A stretch of DNA of 64,000 nucleotides from Streptomyces alboflavus. GTDB lineage: Bacteria; Actinomycetota; Actinomycetes; Streptomycetales; Streptomycetaceae. The DNA is taken from positions 106,642 through 170,641 of the forward strand of contig NZ_JNXT01000019.1 in assembly GCF_000716675.1 (NCBI RefSeq), in the 5' to 3' direction. Made by a program: the position numbers and the translations under genes. The notes beneath the pieces were generated by a model. It was not told the DNA's origin. It saw only the letters and a list, made by a program, of their open reading frames with translations, and did not search any database. This document shows positions 24,405 to 32,498 of this stretch, piece after piece. Position 1 is the stretch's first letter. Each line of letters starts with the position of its first letter.

Positions 24405-25327
24405 GCACCCTCACCAAGCCACCGGCCCCCGCCGAGGAGGCCCCGCCCCCGGCGAAGCCCCGCAAACGCGGCCGTCTCGTCCCCTACTGGCTGCTGCTCC
24501 CCGGCATCCTCTGGCTGCTCGTCTTCTTCGCGCTGCCGCTGATCTACCAGGCGTCGACGTCCGTGCAGACCGGCTCCCTCGAAGAGGGCTACAAGGTCAC
24601 CTGGCACTTCGCCACCTACTGGGACGCGCTCGGCGACTACTGGCCGCAGTTCCTGCGCTCGGTGATCTACGCGGGCGCCGCGACGATCCTGTGCCTGCTG
24701 CTCGGCTACCCGCTGGCCTACCTCATCGCGTTCCGCGCGGGCCGCTGGCGCAATCTGATCCTGGTCCTGGTGATAGCGCCGTTCTTCACCAGCTTCCTCA
24801 TCCGCACCCTGGCGTGGAAGACGATCCTGGCTGACGGCGGCCCGGTCGTCGGCGCCCTGAACAACCTGCACCTCCTCGACGTCACCAACTGGCTCGGTGC
24901 CACCGACGGCGACCGCGTCCTCGCCACCCCGCTCGCGGTGGTCTGCGGACTGACGTACAACTTCCTGCCGTTCATGATCCTGCCGCTGTACACCTCCCTG
25001 GAGCGCATCGACGGCAGGCTGCACGAGGCCGCGGGCGACCTCTACGCCCGGCCGTCCACCACCTTCCGCAAGGTGACCTTCCCGCTGTCCATGCCGGGCG
25101 TCGTCTCCGGCACCCTGCTCACCTTCATCCCGGCGGCGGGCGACTACGTGAACGCCGATCTGCTCGGGTCCACCGACACCCGCATGGTCGGCAACGTCAT
25201 CCAGACGCAGTTCCTGCGCATCCTGGACTACCCGACGGCCGCGGCGCTCTCCTTCATCCTGATGGCCGCGATCCTGTTCATGGTGACGTTCTACATCCGC
25301 AAGTCGGGGACGGAGGATCTCGTCTGA
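24401..25327 (+). CDS. potB: Polyamine ABC transporter permease (PotB type)
   Basis: 308 residues from the GTG at 24401, overlapping the potA stop by 4 bp. After a Pro/Ala-rich N-terminus there are about six membrane segments. The EAA loop, which contacts the ATPase, is EAAGDLYARPSTTFRKVTFP near residues 208-227. It is one half of the heterodimeric membrane channel for spermidine/putrescine. Confidence 0.93.
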   Translation: MSTLTKPPAPAEEAPPPAKPRKRGRLVPYWLLLPGILWLLVFFALPLIYQASTSVQTGSLEEGYKVTWHFATYWDALGDYWPQFLRSVIYAGAATILCLLLGYPLAYLIAFRAGRWRNLILVLVIAPFFTSFLIRTLAWKTILADGGPVVGALNNLHLLDVTNWLGATDGDRVLATPLAVVCGLTYNFLPFMILPLYTSLERIDGRLHEAAGDLYARPSTTFRKVTFPLSMPGVVSGTLLTFIPAAGDYVNADLLGSTDTRMVGNVIQTQFLRILDYPTAAALSFILMAAILFMVTFYIRKSGTEDLV

Positions 25328-26139
25328 TGTCTTTCTTCTCCGCCTTCTTCCGCTGGCTGCGCCGGAATCTCGTCGTCATCGCCGGACTCGTCACACTCGG
25401 CTATCTGCTGCTCCCGAATGTCGTCGTCACGGTCTTCTCCTTCAACAAACCGAAGGGCCGCTTCAACTACTCCTGGCAGGAGTTCTCGACGGACGCCTGG
25501 AAGGACCCCTGCGGCGTCGCCGACATGTGCGGTTCGCTCTCGCTGAGCCTGCAGATCGCCTTCTGGGCCACGCTCGGCGCGACCGTGCTCGGCACGATGA
25601 TCGCCTTCGCGCTCGTCCGCTACCGCTTCCGGGCGCGCGGCGCCGTGAACTCGCTGATCTTCCTGCCGATGGCGATGCCCGAGGTCGTCATGGCCGCCTC
25701 GCTGCTCACCCTGTTCCTCAACATGGGCGCCCAGCTGGGCTTCTGGACCGTCCTCATCGCGCACATCATGTTCTGCCTGAGCTTCGTCGTGACGGCGGTG
25801 AAGGCACGCGTGATGTCCATGGACCCGCGCCTGGAACAGGCCGCCCAGGACCTCTACGCGGGGCCCGTGCAGACCTTCCTGCGGGTCACCCTGCCGATCG
25901 CCGCGCCCGGCATCGCCGCGGGCGCGCTGCTCGCCTTCGCGCTCTCCTTCGACGACTTCATCATCACGAACTTCAACGCCGGATCGACTGTGACCTTCCC
26001 CATGTTCGTCTGGGGATCGGCGCAGCGGGGCACGCCCGTTCAGATCAATGTGATCGGTACGGCGATGTTCCTGATTGCCGTCCTTCTCGTGGTGGCAGGA
26101 ATGCTCGTCGGAAAGCGCCGCGCCAAGAAATCCCTGTAA
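25327..26139 (+). CDS. potC: Polyamine ABC transporter permease (PotC type)
   Basis: 270 residues, ATG overlapping the potB stop by one base (TGATG). Six membrane helices, with the EAA-like loop EQAAQDLYAGPVQTFLRVTLP near residues 175-195 and the family hallmark LAFALSFDDFIITNF. It is the second half of the transport channel. Confidence 0.93.
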   Translation: MSFFSAFFRWLRRNLVVIAGLVTLGYLLLPNVVVTVFSFNKPKGRFNYSWQEFSTDAWKDPCGVADMCGSLSLSLQIAFWATLGATVLGTMIAFALVRYRFRARGAVNSLIFLPMAMPEVVMAASLLTLFLNMGAQLGFWTVLIAHIMFCLSFVVTAVKARVMSMDPRLEQAAQDLYAGPVQTFLRVTLPIAAPGIAAGALLAFALSFDDFIITNFNAGSTVTFPMFVWGSAQRGTPVQINVIGTAMFLIAVLLVVAGMLVGKRRAKKSL

Positions 26140-26163
26140 GAGTCCCAAAAGGAGTTGGAAATC

Positions 26164-27585
26164 ATGGCCCCTGGCGCCATGACCCGCCGCTGGACCACGT
26201 CTCTCGCCGAGGCCAAGCCGGTCTCGTTCTGGCTGGACGACCCGAAGAAGCCCGACCCCGAACCGGCCCTCGTCGGCGACGAGCGCTGCGACCTGCTCGT
26301 CGTCGGCGGCGGCTACAGCGGCCTGTGGACGGCCCTGATCGCCAAGGAGCGCGACCCCGGCCGTGACGTCGTCCTCGTCGAGGGCCGCGAGATCGGCTGG
26401 GCCGCCTCAGGACGCAACGGCGGCTTCTGCGCCGCCTCCCTCACCCACGGCCTCCCCAACGGCCTCGCCCGCTGGCCGGACGAGATCGGGCAGTTGGAGG
26501 AGCTGGGCGCCCGCAACCTCGACGAGATCGAGGCCGCCGTCGCCCGCTACGGCATCGACTGCGACTTCGAGCGCACCGGTGAGATCGACGTGGCGACCCA
26601 GCCGCACCAGCTCGCCGAACTGCACGAGGTGTACGAGGAGATGGCCGGGCTCGGCCTCGCGGGGAGCGCCGAGATGCTCGACGCGGACGCGCTGCGCGCG
26701 CAGGTCGACTCGCCCACGTTCCTCGGCGGCCTCTGGGACCGCGACGGCGTCGCCATGCTGCACCCGGCGAAGCTCGCCTGGGGCCTCAAGCGCGCCTGCG
26801 CCGACCTCGGCGTGCGGATCTACGAACACACTCCGGCCCTCGACCTCGCCTCGCCCGGCGCGGGCATGGCGATCCGCACGCCCTACGGCCGGGTGTACGC
26901 CCGCCAGGTCGCGCTCGGCACGAACGTCTTCCCGTCCCTGGTCAAGCGCGTCCGCCCGTACACGGTCCCGGTGTACGACTACGCCCTCATGACCGAGCCC
27001 CTGACCCCCGACCAGCTCGCCGCGATCGGCTGGCGGGGGCGCCAGGGCCTCGGCGACGCCGCCAACCAGTTCCACTACTTCCGGCTCTCCGCCGACAACC
27101 GCATCCTGTGGGGCGGGTACGACGCCATCTACCCCTACGGCGGCAAGGTCCGCGCCGAGTACGACCACCGCCCCGAGACGTACGCGAAGCTCGCCGGGCA
27201 CTTCTTCACCTGCTTCCCGCAGCTGGAGGGGGTGCGCTTCACGCACGCGTGGGGCGGCGCGATCGACACGTGCTCGCGCTTCTCGGCGTTCTTCGGCACG
27301 GCGTACGGGGAGCGGGTCGCGTACGCCGCCGGATACACCGGACTCGGGGTCGGGGCCACGCGGTTCGGCGCCGAGGTGATGCTCGACCTGCTCGCGGGGG
27401 AGCGCACGGAGCGCACCCGCCTGGAGATGGTCCGCTCCAAGCCGCTGCCGTTCCCGCCGGAGCCGTTCGCCTGGACCGGCGTGGCGCTCACCAAGTGGTC
27501 CCTCGCCCGGGCCGACGAGAACGGCGGGCGCCGCAATGTGTGGCTGCGCGCGATGGACAAGATGGGACTCGGCTTCGACAGCTGA
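26164..27585 (+). CDS. FAD-dependent oxidoreductase (DAO family), possible polyamine/gamma-glutamylputrescine oxidase
   Basis: 473 residues from the ATG at 26164 (AAAGGAG nine bases upstream). The FAD dinucleotide motif VVGGGYSGLWTA is at about 47-58, followed by GREIGWAASGRNGGFC, found in PuuB/ordL-type amine oxidases. The C-terminal YAAGYTGLGVGATRFGAEVMLDLL is the second FAD contact. Last in the pot operon, 24 bp after potC, it probably oxidises the imported amine or its glutamyl derivative to an aldehyde plus H2O2 and ammonia. No gamma-glutamyl-polyamine synthetase is present in this window, so the exact substrate is open. Confidence 0.88.
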   Translation: MAPGAMTRRWTTSLAEAKPVSFWLDDPKKPDPEPALVGDERCDLLVVGGGYSGLWTALIAKERDPGRDVVLVEGREIGWAASGRNGGFCAASLTHGLPNGLARWPDEIGQLEELGARNLDEIEAAVARYGIDCDFERTGEIDVATQPHQLAELHEVYEEMAGLGLAGSAEMLDADALRAQVDSPTFLGGLWDRDGVAMLHPAKLAWGLKRACADLGVRIYEHTPALDLASPGAGMAIRTPYGRVYARQVALGTNVFPSLVKRVRPYTVPVYDYALMTEPLTPDQLAAIGWRGRQGLGDAANQFHYFRLSADNRILWGGYDAIYPYGGKVRAEYDHRPETYAKLAGHFFTCFPQLEGVRFTHAWGGAIDTCSRFSAFFGTAYGERVAYAAGYTGLGVGATRFGAEVMLDLLAGERTERTRLEMVRSKPLPFPPEPFAWTGVALTKWSLARADENGGRRNVWLRAMDKMGLGFDS

Positions 27586-27727
27586 CCCGGAGATCCACCG
27601 GCGTACGCCGCTCCGCTCCGTGACGCGCTTCACTACCACTCAGTAGCGGAAGCGGCGTAATGCCCGCGCCCCGGGCCGCTCTTCCTCGTGACACGCGTAT
27701 GCGTGACCGACGAGAGGAAGGTTCGCC

Positions 27728-28231
27728 ATGACGGGCTCGGGCAGTAAATCGGCGGTCGAGTGGCTGGTGTCGGTGGCGCCGGATCCGGACGCCTGCCGCT
27801 GGGAGTGGGAACGCAACCCCCTGGGGGTCGTCCTGCTCCCGGCCGGGAGGCTCTGGGACGTGCTCATCCTGCCCAGTGACCTGGGCTATCCCACGCTGGA
27901 CGTGCTGGCCCGGGTCGTGGATCAACCCGGCCCGGTGCTGGCCGACTTCGGCGACGCCCGCATGGGCTTCTTCGTGCCCGCGGGCACGGTCGCGCGCTGG
28001 CTGGGCACGGGGGTGCGGGGCGCGGGGCGCGGCACCTGGATCGTCGTGCCCTACCCAGGCAGGTCCACCGGCGGAGTGCGCTGGCTGATCCCACCGGACG
28101 GCTCCGGCACGCTGGTGGACCCGGCACTCCTGGAACTCGCGATGCACGAGGCGGCGGCGTCGCTGGCGCGGGGCGGTGGAGCCGGTGAGGTGGGGGAGGG
28201 CGCCGAGAGCGCCGAAGACGGCGAGGGGTGA
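27728..28231 (+). CDS. Small protein of unknown function, Prim-Pol-like segment
   Basis: 167 residues. NPLGVVLLPAGRLWDVLILP, GFFVPAGTVARW and TWIVVPYPG ... VRWLIPPDGSGTLVDPALL resemble the small Streptomyces proteins related to the N-terminal bifunctional primase/polymerase-like domain, but no catalytic DxD or His triad is clear. It therefore cannot be called an enzyme. It lies between the pot operon and the chitinase. The acidic C-terminus (GEVGEGAESAEDGEG) is probably disordered. Confidence 0.6.
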   Translation: MTGSGSKSAVEWLVSVAPDPDACRWEWERNPLGVVLLPAGRLWDVLILPSDLGYPTLDVLARVVDQPGPVLADFGDARMGFFVPAGTVARWLGTGVRGAGRGTWIVVPYPGRSTGGVRWLIPPDGSGTLVDPALLELAMHEAAASLARGGGAGEVGEGAESAEDGEG

Positions 28232-28391
28232 GCGGCCCTTCGCCGCGGTCGTAGCCACGGTCTGAGACTCCGTCGGCGCCGCCAACACCACACCAGCACC
28301 GCTGGACACCCCCTGCACACGGCAGGGGCGGTGCTGCGCGAAGCCCCGGCGACGGCCCCGAGGCAGTCCCGAGGCAGTTCTGACAACAACC

Positions 28392-28418
28392 TTGACAACG
28401 GCATTGGTCTGGACCATC
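28392..28418 (+). promoter_or_regulatory. Chitinase promoter with DasR-type operator
   Basis: TTGACA (28392-28397) is a good -35 element. ATTGGTCTGGACCATC (28403-28418), core TGGTC-TG-GACCA, matches the DasR-responsive element / chitinase operator pattern (TGGTCTAGACCA). It lies in the spacer, so bound repressor would block the polymerase. DasR releases with glucosamine-6-phosphate, tying expression to chitin breakdown. Confidence 0.75.
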
Positions 28419-28463
28419 TTGAGCGCGTCCTGCTCTCCAATCCCCCCACCCGCGGAGGCAGTT

Positions 28464-29648
28464 GTGGACCGCTCACGCTCCCGCTCACCCCTGCGCAGAC
28501 CTCGACTCCTCACCGCGGCGGCAGCACTCGCGCTCGCGGCTTCCGGCCTGCTCGCCGTGCCGAGCGCCGCGGACTCGGCGCCCCCGACGACACCGGCGCG
28601 CGCCGACACCAGGGCCACGCCCGCCGACGCCGAGGCCCTCCCCGCGCACGCCCTGGTCGGCTATCTGCACACCAGCTTCGCCAACGGCTCCGGCTACACG
28701 CGCCTCGCGGACACCCCGGCCAGCTGGGACATCATCGACCTGGCCTTCGGCGAGCCCACGTCGGCCACGTCCGGCGACATCCGCTTCAGCCTCTGCCCGA
28801 AGACGGAGTGCCCGAACGTCGAGACGGAGGACGAGTTCAAGGCCGCCATCAAGGCCAAGCAGGCCCAGGGCAAGAAGGTGCAGATCTCCATCGGCGGCCA
28901 GAACGGCCAGGTGCAGCTGACCACCACCCAGGCCCGTGACACGTTCGTCTCGTCCGTCTCCGCGATCATCGACGAGTACGGCCTCGACGGCCTGGACATC
29001 GACTTCGAGGGCCACTCGCTGTCGCTGAACGCCAACGACACGGACTTCAAGAACCCCACGACCCCGGTGATCGTGAACCTGATCTCGGCGGTGAAGACCC
29101 TCAAGGCCAAGTACGGCCCCGGCTTCACGCTCACGATGGCCCCGGAGACGTTCTTCGTGCAGCTGGGCTACCAGCACTACGGCCCCGGCCAGTGGGGCGC
29201 CGACCCGCGCGCGGGCGCCTACCTCCCGGTCATCCACGCCCTGCGCGACGACCTCACCCTGCTGCACGTCCAGGACTACAACTCGGGCCCGATCATGGGC
29301 CTCGACAACCAGTACCACCAGATGGGCGGCGCGGACTTCCACATCGCCATGACCGACATGCTCCTCACCGGCTTCCCGGTCAAGGGCAACACGGCCAACG
29401 TCTTCCCGCCGCTGCCCCCGGAGAAGATAGCCATCGGAATGCCCGCCTCGGTGAACGCGGGCAACGGCCACGTCTCCACGACCGAGGTCAACAAGGCCCT
29501 GGACTGCCTGACGAAGAACACCAACTGCGGCTCCTACCGCCCCCACGGCAAGTGGCCCACCCTGCGCGGCCTGATGACCTGGTCCATCAACTGGGACCGC
29601 TTCAACAACTGGGAGTTCTCCAGGAACTTCGACAGCTACTTCGGCTGA
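28464..29648 (+). CDS. Secreted glycoside hydrolase family 18 chitinase
   Basis: 394 residues from the GTG at 28464 (GGAGG five bases upstream). The signal peptide has an RR pair near residue 11 and a long Ala/Leu stretch, ending near ADSA. The GH18 active site DGLDIDFE is at 175-182, with the proton donor E182. Substrate-contact segments are KKVQISIGGQNG, TMAPETF and GLMTWSINWDR. It has a single catalytic domain without a visible carbohydrate-binding module. It hydrolyses beta-1,4 bonds in chitin outside the cell. A DasR-type operator in its promoter supports N-acetylglucosamine control. Confidence 0.95.
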   Translation: MDRSRSRSPLRRPRLLTAAAALALAASGLLAVPSAADSAPPTTPARADTRATPADAEALPAHALVGYLHTSFANGSGYTRLADTPASWDIIDLAFGEPTSATSGDIRFSLCPKTECPNVETEDEFKAAIKAKQAQGKKVQISIGGQNGQVQLTTTQARDTFVSSVSAIIDEYGLDGLDIDFEGHSLSLNANDTDFKNPTTPVIVNLISAVKTLKAKYGPGFTLTMAPETFFVQLGYQHYGPGQWGADPRAGAYLPVIHALRDDLTLLHVQDYNSGPIMGLDNQYHQMGGADFHIAMTDMLLTGFPVKGNTANVFPPLPPEKIAIGMPASVNAGNGHVSTTEVNKALDCLTKNTNCGSYRPHGKWPTLRGLMTWSINWDRFNNWEFSRNFDSYFG

Positions 29649-30526
29649 GGGGCGCCGGTGTCGGCCGGCCCCCGGCCGTACCGTGCCGTGCTCACCGCCA
29701 TCACGAGCAGGAGGATGCCGCTCAGGCACCAGCTCGCGAGGACGTCGAGGGGCCAGTGGTAGCCGCGGTGGATCAGGCCGTAGCCGACGCCGAGGTTGAG
29801 GAGGGCGCAGGTGAGGATCAGGGTGCGGCGGGTGGTGGGGCGGGTGAGGTGGGGGAGCAGGAGGAGGGTGGCCGCGCCGTAGGCGACGGCGGCTGTGGCG
29901 GTGTGGCCCGAGGGGTAGTAGCCGTTGCCCTCCATGCCGGGTGGGCCGGTGCGGTTGACCGCCAGCTTCAGGGGGATCACGAGGACGGGGACGGCCATCA
30001 TCGTGACGACGGCGGTGAGTGGGGGTGGCCACCAGGGGGCGGGGTCGGTTCGGGGGGCCCGCCCGCCGGCGGCGTTGGTTCGGGAGGTCCGCCAGGCCGT
30101 GTACGCGGCTGCGAGGGCGAGGACCGGCACGGCGACCGCCATGTTGCCCAGGTCCGCGAGGAGTTCGGCGAGGCCTCTGGGCCGCGGGCCGTCGGCCAGG
30201 GCGCGGCCCGCGCGCTCGTCGAGGCGGCGCAGTGGGCCGCCGGTGGCGACCTGCCAGGTGAACAGGGCGAAGAGCACGCCGAGGGCGAGGCCGAGGAGGA
30301 GACAAGTGGTCGGCCGCCCCGGAACAGGGGGGGTAGTTCCGAGGCGGCCGAGCTGACCGGGCTGCCGCACGCCCCGGGGGGTTTGGGGCGGGCGGCCATC
30401 CGATCGGTGAGGAGTTCCGGAGCCGTAGGCTCCAGGTGTGCGCGCGAAGGCACGCCCAGGGCGGGGCTGGGGAGGCTCCGACCCGGTGTCGCCCCCGGTT
30501 ACCCGTGGGCGGGGTGTTTCTCTCAT
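29636..30526 (-). CDS. PAP2-family phosphatase, membrane-bound
   Basis: About 296 residues. The three acid-phosphatase motifs are present: KLAVNRTGPPG (KxxxxxxRP-like), YPSGHTATA and GLIHRGYHWPLDVL (RxxxHxxxD). Five to six membrane helices flank them. Such enzymes dephosphorylate phosphatidic acid, undecaprenyl pyrophosphate or related lipids. The start is uncertain: ATG 30526 is given, but the conserved part begins only near 30300, and a GTG at 30622 is also in frame. Its 3' end overlaps the convergent chitinase gene by 13 bp. Confidence 0.85.
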   Translation of the reverse strand: MRETPRPRVTGGDTGSEPPQPRPGRAFARTPGAYGSGTPHRSDGRPPQTPRGVRQPGQLGRLGTTPPVPGRPTTCLLLGLALGVLFALFTWQVATGGPLRRLDERAGRALADGPRPRGLAELLADLGNMAVAVPVLALAAAYTAWRTSRTNAAGGRAPRTDPAPWWPPPLTAVVTMMAVPVLVIPLKLAVNRTGPPGMEGNGYYPSGHTATAAVAYGAATLLLLPHLTRPTTRRTLILTCALLNLGVGYGLIHRGYHWPLDVLASWCLSGILLLVMAVSTARYGRGPADTGAPQPK

Positions 30527-30731
30527 CTGCAGAAACCGTACGTCAGGAGGAAGAGGGCCGACAGGCGGAACGGTATCCCGACATGGGCCTCCCACACGTT
30601 CTTCACAGGCCCTGACCGTCACCCCTGGTCACAGCTTCCACACGGCGTGAGGTCGGCACATGTCAGGGGTGGTGACGCGCCGTGCGGCGCCGTTCCGGGA
30701 GGGGGTGCGGGGTGGTGTCCGGGGATGCGTC

Positions 30732-30761
30732 CGGCCGGGCACGTCATGACGTACCCGGCCG
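30732..30761 (-). terminator. Terminator of gabT
   Basis: A 30-bp near-perfect palindrome: arms CGGCCGGG and CCCGGCCG around the self-complementary 12-mer ACGTCATGACGT, with a single mismatched pair. It lies 36 bp after the gabT stop (minus strand). The rest of the gap up to the PAP2 gene (30527-30731) shows no gene. Confidence 0.7.
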
Positions 30762-30796
30762 AAACGGATCAGTCCGGAGCGGGCGATCCCCGTGGA

Positions 30797-32131
30797 TCAG
30801 ATCTCGCCGAACGCGGCCTCGATGATGTCCATGCCCTCGTTCAGGAGCTCCTCGCCGATCACCAGCGGCGGCAGGAAGCGCAGCACGTTGCCGTAGGTGC
30901 CGCAGGTCAGGACCAGCAGGCCCTGGGCGTGGCAGGCCTTGGCGAGCGCGCCGGCGGCCTCCGGGTTGGGCTCCTTGGTCGCGCGGTCCTTGACCAGCTC
31001 GATCGCGATCATGGCGCCGCGGCCGCGGATGTCACCGACGATGTCGTACTTCTCGGCGATCGCGGCGAGCCGCGCCTTCATCGTCGACTCGATCTTCTTC
31101 GCCTTGGCGTTGAGGTCGAGCTCCTTCATCGTCTCGATGGCGCCGAGCGCGGCGGCGCAGGCCACCGGGTTGCCGCCGTAGGTGCCGCCGAGGCCGCCCG
31201 CGTGCGCGGCGTCCATGATCTCGGCGCGGCCGGTGACGGCGGCGAGCGGCAGGCCGCCCGCGATGCCCTTGGCCGTCGTGATCAGGTCGGGGACGACGCC
31301 CTCGTGCTCGCACGCGAACCACTGGCCGGTGCGGCAGAAGCCCGACTGGATCTCGTCCGCGACGAACACGATGCCGTTGTCGGTGGCGAACTTGCTGATG
31401 GCGGGCAGGAAGCCGGCCGCGGGCTCGATGAAGCCGCCCTCGCCGAGCACCGGCTCGATGATGATCGCGGCGACGTTCTCCGCACCGACCTGCTTGGAGA
31501 TCTGGTCGATGGCCTGGGCGGCGGCCTCCGGCCCGGCGTTCTCGGCGCCGGTCGGCCAGCGGTAGCCGTACGCCACCGGGACGCGGTAGACCTCGGGCGC
31601 GAACGGGCCGAAGCCGTTCTTGTACGGCATGTTCTTCGCCGTCAGCGCCATCGTGAGGTTGGTGCGGCCGTGGTAGCCGTGGTCGAAGACGACGACGGCC
31701 TGCCGCTTGGTGTACGCACGGGCGATCTTGACCGCGTTCTCGACGGCCTCGGCGCCCGAGTTGAACAGGGCGGACTTCTTGGCGTGGTCACCCGGCGTCA
31801 GCTCGGCCAGGGCCTCGGCCACGGCGACGTAGCTCTCGTACGGCGTGACCATGAAACAGGTGTGGGTGAAGTCCTGCAGCTGGGCGGAGGCGCGGCGCAC
31901 GACGGCCTCGGCGGAGGCGCCGACGCTCGTCACGGCGATGCCGGAACCGAAGTCGATCAGGCGGTTGCCGTCGACGTCCTCGATGATGCCGCCGCCGGCG
32001 CGGGCCGCGAAGACGGGCAGCACGGAGCCCACGCCGCCGGCGACCGCGGCGGTACGGCGGGCCTGCAGCTCCTGGGACTTCGGCCCGGGGATGGCGGTGA
32101 CGACGCGGCGCTCCTGGGGAAGGTCGGTCAT
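30797..32131 (-). CDS. gabT: 4-aminobutyrate aminotransferase
   Basis: 444 residues, class III PLP enzyme. Features are FNSGAEAVENAVKIAR near 123-138, HGYHGRTNLTMALT near 151-164, the cofactor aspartate in FVADEIQSGF (D259-E260) and the Schiff-base lysine K288 (DLITTAKGIAGGLP). High similarity to the actinobacterial GabT pattern makes GABA transamination to succinate semialdehyde likely. AGGAG precedes the ATG. It is divergent from a membrane ATPase gene, and the gap contains repeated TGTCC elements that may bind the nearby PucR-type regulator. Confidence 0.93.
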   Translation of the reverse strand: MTDLPQERRVVTAIPGPKSQELQARRTAAVAGGVGSVLPVFAARAGGGIIEDVDGNRLIDFGSGIAVTSVGASAEAVVRRASAQLQDFTHTCFMVTPYESYVAVAEALAELTPGDHAKKSALFNSGAEAVENAVKIARAYTKRQAVVVFDHGYHGRTNLTMALTAKNMPYKNGFGPFAPEVYRVPVAYGYRWPTGAENAGPEAAAQAIDQISKQVGAENVAAIIIEPVLGEGGFIEPAAGFLPAISKFATDNGIVFVADEIQSGFCRTGQWFACEHEGVVPDLITTAKGIAGGLPLAAVTGRAEIMDAAHAGGLGGTYGGNPVACAAALGAIETMKELDLNAKAKKIESTMKARLAAIAEKYDIVGDIRGRGAMIAIELVKDRATKEPNPEAAGALAKACHAQGLLVLTCGTYGNVLRFLPPLVIGEELLNEGMDIIEAAFGEI

Positions 32132-32283
32132 GAGGGGCTCCTGGGGGTGGGTCGTGCGGACGCGTGCGACGCGCGCCTTCGGGCGGCGCTCGTCTTTCGG
32201 ACGCTTCTGGCTTTTCTCCGCAGGTTAGGGGCGGGCAAGGGGGTCGGGCATGCTCCACGGGGGAGATGTTGGGCGTGGCGGTT

Positions 32284-32388
32284 GTCCGTGGTGGACATAC
32301 CGGTGAACAGGGGTACGTCGCAGGAACAGGGGCACGCCGCGGTCGGCGGCACCGATATGTCCGCCGCGTGCCCCCGGCGGACACCCGG
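32284..32388. promoter_or_regulatory. Repeated TGTCC/GGACA elements between gabT and the divergent ATPase gene
   Basis: TGTCC-GTGGT-GGACA (32284-32298) and TGTCCGCC-10-GGCGGACA (32358-32383) are dyads. The 14-mer GG(T/C)GGACATA(C/T)CGG appears at 32290-32303 and inverted at 32352-32365, with a third related copy at 32376-32388. The 367-bp gap 32132-32498 has no gene. The elements could be a PucR/GabR-type binding region controlling gabT. Confidence 0.45.
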
Positions 32389-32498
32389 ACCCGATGGCGT
32401 GTTCGGCGCGCACGCCGCCTAACTGCGGGGCGCGGGCACTAGATTGAGCCGCGAACCACCGTGAACCACTGGACAGGGCAGGTCAGGGGGCAAGGGCC

